Part shown: in pieces, positions 59,833 to 64,000 of the stretch
How positions within the stretch are numbered: position 1 is the stretch's first letter
Layout: every line of letters begins with the position of its first letter
Origin: Nymphaea colorata
Taxonomy: Eukaryota; Streptophyta; Magnoliopsida; Nymphaeales; Nymphaeaceae
NCBI RefSeq assembly: GCF_008831285.2
Contig: NW_022204507.1
Span: 6,902,174-6,966,173, forward strand
Direction of reading: 5' to 3'
Length of the DNA: 64,000 nt
Translations under genes and position numbers: made by a program
Notes under the pieces: model-generated
The model's database searches: none
Told to the model about the DNA's origin: nothing
The model's input: only the letters and a program-made list of their open reading frames with translations

Positions 59833-60163
59833 GACTACTTCGATAAGAAATGAAAACCAGACCCATTAAAATTAATTATCAACATATTTTTTTGCAGTAA
59901 AGGTGACTTGGTGAGAAACACACATTAAATTAATAGATTTTTTACTTAGATAATGTTTTCTAATAATAAAAAACTAACGGCTGTTAAAATATCAAAACTT
60001 TAATAGAAGAAAAAATATATATATATTTCTTACAAAATGACTTGCGGTAAAGCATGATTTATAATAAGCTAATGTTTATGAATACATTAAAATATCATTT
60101 TATTTATGACACATTTTAACGCAAATTTAAAAGGTCTGGTATTTATTCCTTACCCTAATGGTC
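59833..60163 (-). mobile_element. MITE-like element, copy 4 (inverted)
   Basis: Read on the reverse strand it follows the same order as 3067-3417: ACCATTAGGGTAAGG, then 'ttaaatttgcgttaaaa', 'cataaacattag', 'aatcatgcttta', 'ttaataattaatttt'-like and a degraded CTTATCGAAGTAGTC end. It is flanked by (CA)n at 60174-60190 and (TA)n at 59790-59808, as the other copies are. Confidence 0.6.
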
Positions 60164-60199
60164 TCATGTCTACAACACACACACACATATACAATGTTT

Positions 60200-62630
60200 T
60201 CATATAGTGACTATTATATATAATGTTTATTTGTTCCTGACATTTTTTACCTTTTTATCTAAATGTTTTTTTTTTTAATGATGGATTTCTCAAGGGAAAG
60301 ATAAAAGGGGGTTGAAAACATTCAGAAGCCAATTTTATTGTCAATGAAGGTGGTGATGGATATGAAAATGAAAAAAAGCAAATAAAATGAACTCAATGCT
60401 CTCACCACTATTGCGGCAGTCACCTCCAATTTTAACTCAGGAAATAAGGGATGGAAGTAGTCAATTGGAGTTTAAGACTAATTAAGTGTGATGGCATTTT
60501 AACTCTTGAACCTTGAATAATAAGGGATTCAGCATTGAGATACGTTGCAACATTGACAGTTTGAAATTTGATTTTTGCGTACCGTAATTGGTTGTCTTAT
60601 TTTTGCAGAAAAGTTCAACGGCATGGAGCGCAGGTGTTTTTCAAAACAAATTTCAGTGAGGAGGGCTTTGGCGAGTGAGCAGTATGACTGAACAAAAGCC
60701 AAAGACGATCGGTCATGGGATACATTTTTTGTCGGGTAGATCCACCTACGCATCATGACTTGCTTCCAGCAGGTCAATGACTAGGAAATCATATATTGAG
60801 AGGAAAAGTTTCACTGATTTTGCTGTTCACAATTTTTAATTTATCTATTTATAAACTTAATGGTTTGCCGGACCAGGTTATGCATTGCAGATCAAAACCT
60901 AGGGCTTCAACTGTTCTTCATCATCCGTATTAGCGGTCGGTTTTACACAGTGGATGGTTTACTTACTACCCGGTACAAAAGGAATTCAGCCACTGGCATA
61001 CAAGTGCAGGGTCTGACCAAGTAGTCAAATACTCGCTGGACCTGTTAAATTTTGGCCAGTGGTCACTTTTTAAAAAATTCTCTTTCCTTAAGAGTTACGA
61101 ATATATATATACAAATAAACAAATCGTTGAATGGGCCAATATAAAAATAAAGAAAAATTGTAGGGCTGGCATATAACTGCCAAACCAACCTATCAAAGTA
61201 CTGCCCTATGTTCTGTACATAAGAAATTACAAAAAGCCACTATACTTTTTGCTAAATTACAAATAACAGCTCAACTTTTAAGGTTCAACAAGTAGTAGGC
61301 ACAGACTTCTGAAAGAAATTCATAAAGAGCTACCTTAGGAGGAAAAATCAATAAAGCGAATTGAGTAATTTATAAAAGTACTCATTATTCAAAATTATTT
61401 CCAAAAGAGGGAAAAAATATATTGTTTGGATTAAAAAGGTGAATGTTCGCTCAACTTTAATGTTTTTTATGCAGAAGTGACTCCGTGGGAATTTGTCTCA
61501 AAAGTTGAGTACATGTTTGTCAAGTTGTAAATGTTGAGCGGCAATTTATTATTTGCCCAGAAGTGATCTAAACCTTCCATAATTTTTTAGACCTTGGAGA
61601 AATTTTGTTCAGAAATAACCTTGGCACGTTTTACCTATAGGGGTGTGCGCGAATTGTTTGTATGTGAAGTAGACACCTGCAACTTTAAGGATGCCCCTTT
61701 GAAAACAATGCAAGTGTTAATTGAGAGACCTTTTGTCTTGCTACCCAAGAACAAAGCGGAGAAAAGTCTGAATTCAAAGGAGTGGTAGTCAATCTAAGCG
61801 ACTAAGCGGTGCAACACACAAAACCTGTCATTCTCTGCAAACCAATTCTCGCTTCTAAACGGGGGTGAGCATCATGCGAAGGTGAGCCACTGTTGGCACA
61901 CCCACTAAAGTCCATCCGGGCAATTATTTGCAGGCTGGGCTATGCCAGCTTCAAATGGGCTCTCGAGTGAACATTATGTTCGGCATATACCTGCTCATTT
62001 TAACCTTGCAACGTCTCATTTGAACCGAACTCTATACCCAAGCTGTGTATATGAGTATCATATTTCAAACTGCGCTTAGAAACATGAATACAAAATTGAC
62101 ATGAATTTGCATTTTTTAAAGTAAAAGATATGTGCCAGTCGCCAAGGCGTATGAATATGACAAAGCTTTAAGTTCAATTGGGTTCCCAATACCAGCCCCG
62201 GCCCAACCTATCGTTGCATCTACTCTAATTTGTCCCCACGACCTAATCAATTGTGGTCTCTCAGTAAGTATAATGGAGATATAGACACACCCAAGCCGCT
62301 ATGGCAGGTCAAAAGCGACCACCATATGCTCGCCATTATTTTTTAATATTCTCCTCTGTAAGTAAGGCTGGGCTTTGGTCAGGCCATGCCCTGCCTGACA
62401 AGAAGTTGGGATCGGGTTAGACCACAACCCTTAACTGCAGCCTTGGCTTGACCCGATTGCCTGCAACTCAGGCCAGAAACCCATCCTCACTCGATTAGAA
62501 TGAAAAAATAAATTTTTAATGTAGTTTAATATATAAACATAATTAAACATAACAAAATATGTAATGATATCTATATTTGAATAAATAATATTAAAAAATA
62601 AGTTATTGGATTGAGTCAAACAGGGTACTG
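60200..62630. other. Stretch with no recognised gene
   Basis: No conserved frames. A GC-richer part at 62330-62480 contains repeated CTTGACCCGA / TCAGGCC phrases typical of short non-autonomous repeats, but without clear ends. Confidence 0.4.
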
Positions 62631-62636
62631 GATATC

Positions 62637-63444
62637 TGTAAGACCCTGTAGTGGCCCCTAGCCAGGGATGGCATGGCCTGACCTAGACAAGGATGGCCTG
62701 GCATGGCGAGGCCATGGAAGGCACCTACCTAGTCTCAAGGAAGCAACAGCAACAACCACAGGCCATAGCTCGTCAATAACAAGCAGTCTGAAATTTATGA
62801 TAGTCCAGAGGTCTTTGGTGTTTTTCCCTTACACGATGAGCGATCACCCACAACGCCTATATAGGGAACACCGTTTGACGGAGGACACTGGCCCCTAAGT
62901 CTGTGGCCACTGTGAAAGGGAAGGTTGGGACAATTGGTAGCATCAGATGGCATGAATTTGAATGTGGTGCCTTGGAGGGAACAGATTTTGTTAGGTGGCA
63001 GCCATGCAGTAGTGCCAGCCGTGCCTAGAAGTTGTAGGTTGTGGGAACAGATGTCAGATAATAGGCCTCATGACCTGGTAGCCTATGGGCAGCAATGCTC
63101 GTGGCCAATTGCTGGCCGGTGTGGGGGAGTGGTTCCTGGACAAGTGGTGGTCGGGTGGTTTGAGCCCGCAACTACATTTTAATCTGGGCGAAATATTGTT
63201 ACTGTGTAGGTTTTGAATTCAAATAATGTAGTAGCTATGGATGGATACTTAAACCGAGCAAAGCAGTGTAGAGAGAAGGCACATGTAATTGCTTTGACAA
63301 TCTTACCAGTTTTTTTTGTGAGAAAAGACTAAGTCTTCGAGTTGAGGCAAAGCTGGTTGTCCATTTATCCTTTGAGTTTTCGTATGGGTGGTGATTTGAC
63401 TGGTAAGTCTATGCCACAGACTTACGTCATGCAGGTTAATAACA
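62637..63444 (+). mobile_element. 5' LTR of a Ty3/gypsy retrotransposon (probable)
   Basis: Begins TGTAAGACCCTG and ends TTAATAACA, the TG...CA form, three bases before a primer-binding site. About 808 bp. The 3' LTR is outside the window, so the boundaries rest on the terminal motif and the primer-binding site. Confidence 0.65.
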
Positions 63445-63446
63445 AT

Positions 63447-63460
63447 TGGTATCAAAGACA
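63447..63460 (+). promoter_or_regulatory. Primer-binding site for initiator tRNA-Met
   Basis: TGGTATCAAAGACA resembles the plant retrotransposon PBS TGGTATCAGAGC (3' end of tRNA-iMet) with one internal mismatch and an altered end. It lies directly after the LTR. Confidence 0.75.
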
Positions 63461-63467
63461 AGTTGTA

Positions 63468-64000
63468 ATGATGACTACTGGTGTTGAGACTCGAGAGTCG
63501 AGACTCTCTCTTGGAGGAATCTGTTGGCTCACTGACAACTCAAGAGTCCCCTGCTTCGTCAAATAACCAACAGATGATTGAGCATCTGACCCTTCTTGAG
63601 AATCATATAAAGAAACTCCCTGCTCAGTCGGATGGTCTCATTTAAGTCTTTCGCAACCAGCTTGGGGAAACCAGATTAGTCTGGTAACAAGAATTTGTTG
63701 TTGTGCGCCGTGTGCTGGGAGAGGCCACATTGGAGACATTAAAGATAAAGATCCTAGAGCCTAAATCTTTCCATGGTGGCAATTGTTTGAAGGACCTTGA
63801 GAAATATCTTTGAGACATCGAGCAGTATTTCAAAACTGGTCATACCAAAAAGGATGATAAAGTCACTGTCGTGGCCATGTATTTGCACAGTAGTGCCAAA
63901 TTGTGGTGGCAGACGAAGCTGGAAGAGGATAGTCACACAGGTAAGGTGCCTATCTCTACTTGGGCCGAAATGAAGCACGAACTTATGTATCAATTTCTGC
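63468..64000 (+). pseudogene. Ty3/gypsy gag, degraded, runs off the window
   Basis: Starts MMTTGVETRESRL just after the PBS. After a shift it continues QQMIEHLTLLENHIKKLPAQ, a coiled-coil-like start, then a TAA. From about 63740 it shows the Retrotrans_gag core: EPKSFHGGNCLKDLEKYL, an in-frame TGA, DIEQYFKTGHTKKDDKVTVV, AMYLHSSAKLWWQTKLEED and WAEMKHELMYQF. This fits the nucleocapsid precursor of Ty3/gypsy (Metaviridae-like) plant elements. At least two stops and one shift make this copy non-coding. The pol region lies beyond base 64000. Confidence 0.88.

Overview
This window looks like a gene-poor, repeat-rich stretch of a land-plant nuclear genome, most probably a flowering plant. It is AT-rich, full of TA, CT, GA and CA microsatellites, and carries plant-specific families: a PLS-class PPR gene, FAR1/MULE and PIF/Harbinger transposases, a plant mobile domain (PMD), Ty1/copia and Ty3/gypsy pieces, MITEs and SINE-like elements. 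There is a 100-base run of N at 37835-37934. I see no operon, phage, CRISPR or other bacterial signature, and I cannot name the species. No clearly intact protein-coding gene is visible. Most coding matter is exon fragments or pseudogenes.

Positions 1-32700 are built by duplication. A block at 1-3440 recurs at 24791-27670, and a second block at 8657-11335 recurs at 28144-30718. The first copy carries about 5.2 kb of extra sequence between these blocks, including a reverse-strand Ty1/copia remnant (6735-8279). Between the two copies lies a roughly 4.2 kb direct tandem duplication (13271-17460 and 17476-22080) plus a partial third copy (22330-23225). The second unit carries a solo LTR with a perfect 5-bp target duplication, and the first unit keeps the empty site. 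These blocks hold short reverse-strand exons with plausible splice sites and protein-level conservation. They look like tandem copies of one multi-exon gene family that I cannot name. The 8657-11335 block also holds a forward-strand terminal exon whose two copies differ only at synonymous sites over the best-conserved stretch, and a low-complexity Gly/Ala/Ser/His/Lys-rich C-terminus.

Positions 32700-43000 hold a hAT-like non-autonomous element (33552-34567), another copy of the dispersed C sequence, a frameshifted PPR pseudogene (36150-37530), the N gap, a PIF/Harbinger transposase remnant (38262-38690), and about 4 kb in which I recognise nothing.

Positions 43000-57700 are the most unusual part. 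A decayed FAR1-type MULE transposase (+), two Ulp1/C48 peptidase fragments (one -, one +) and a PMD protein (-) lie within 11 kb. They are mixed with two long-period tandem arrays (about 182 bp and about 260 bp), a thrice-repeated block of about 200 bp, and hundreds of bases built on a GAGATAA / TTATCTC motif. That motif also forms the arms of a large inverted repeat (56270-57690). A FAR1-like transposase with Ulp1 is the gene content reported for Kaonashi-type MULEs; PMD is also known from plant transposons. The simplest reading is one or more nested, decayed large MULEs, but the arrays and the motif are not explained by standard MULE anatomy.

Positions 57700-64000 are mostly non-coding, with one inverted copy of a 350-bp MITE-like element. 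They end in the 5' LTR, primer-binding site and degraded gag of a Ty3/gypsy retrotransposon that runs off the window.
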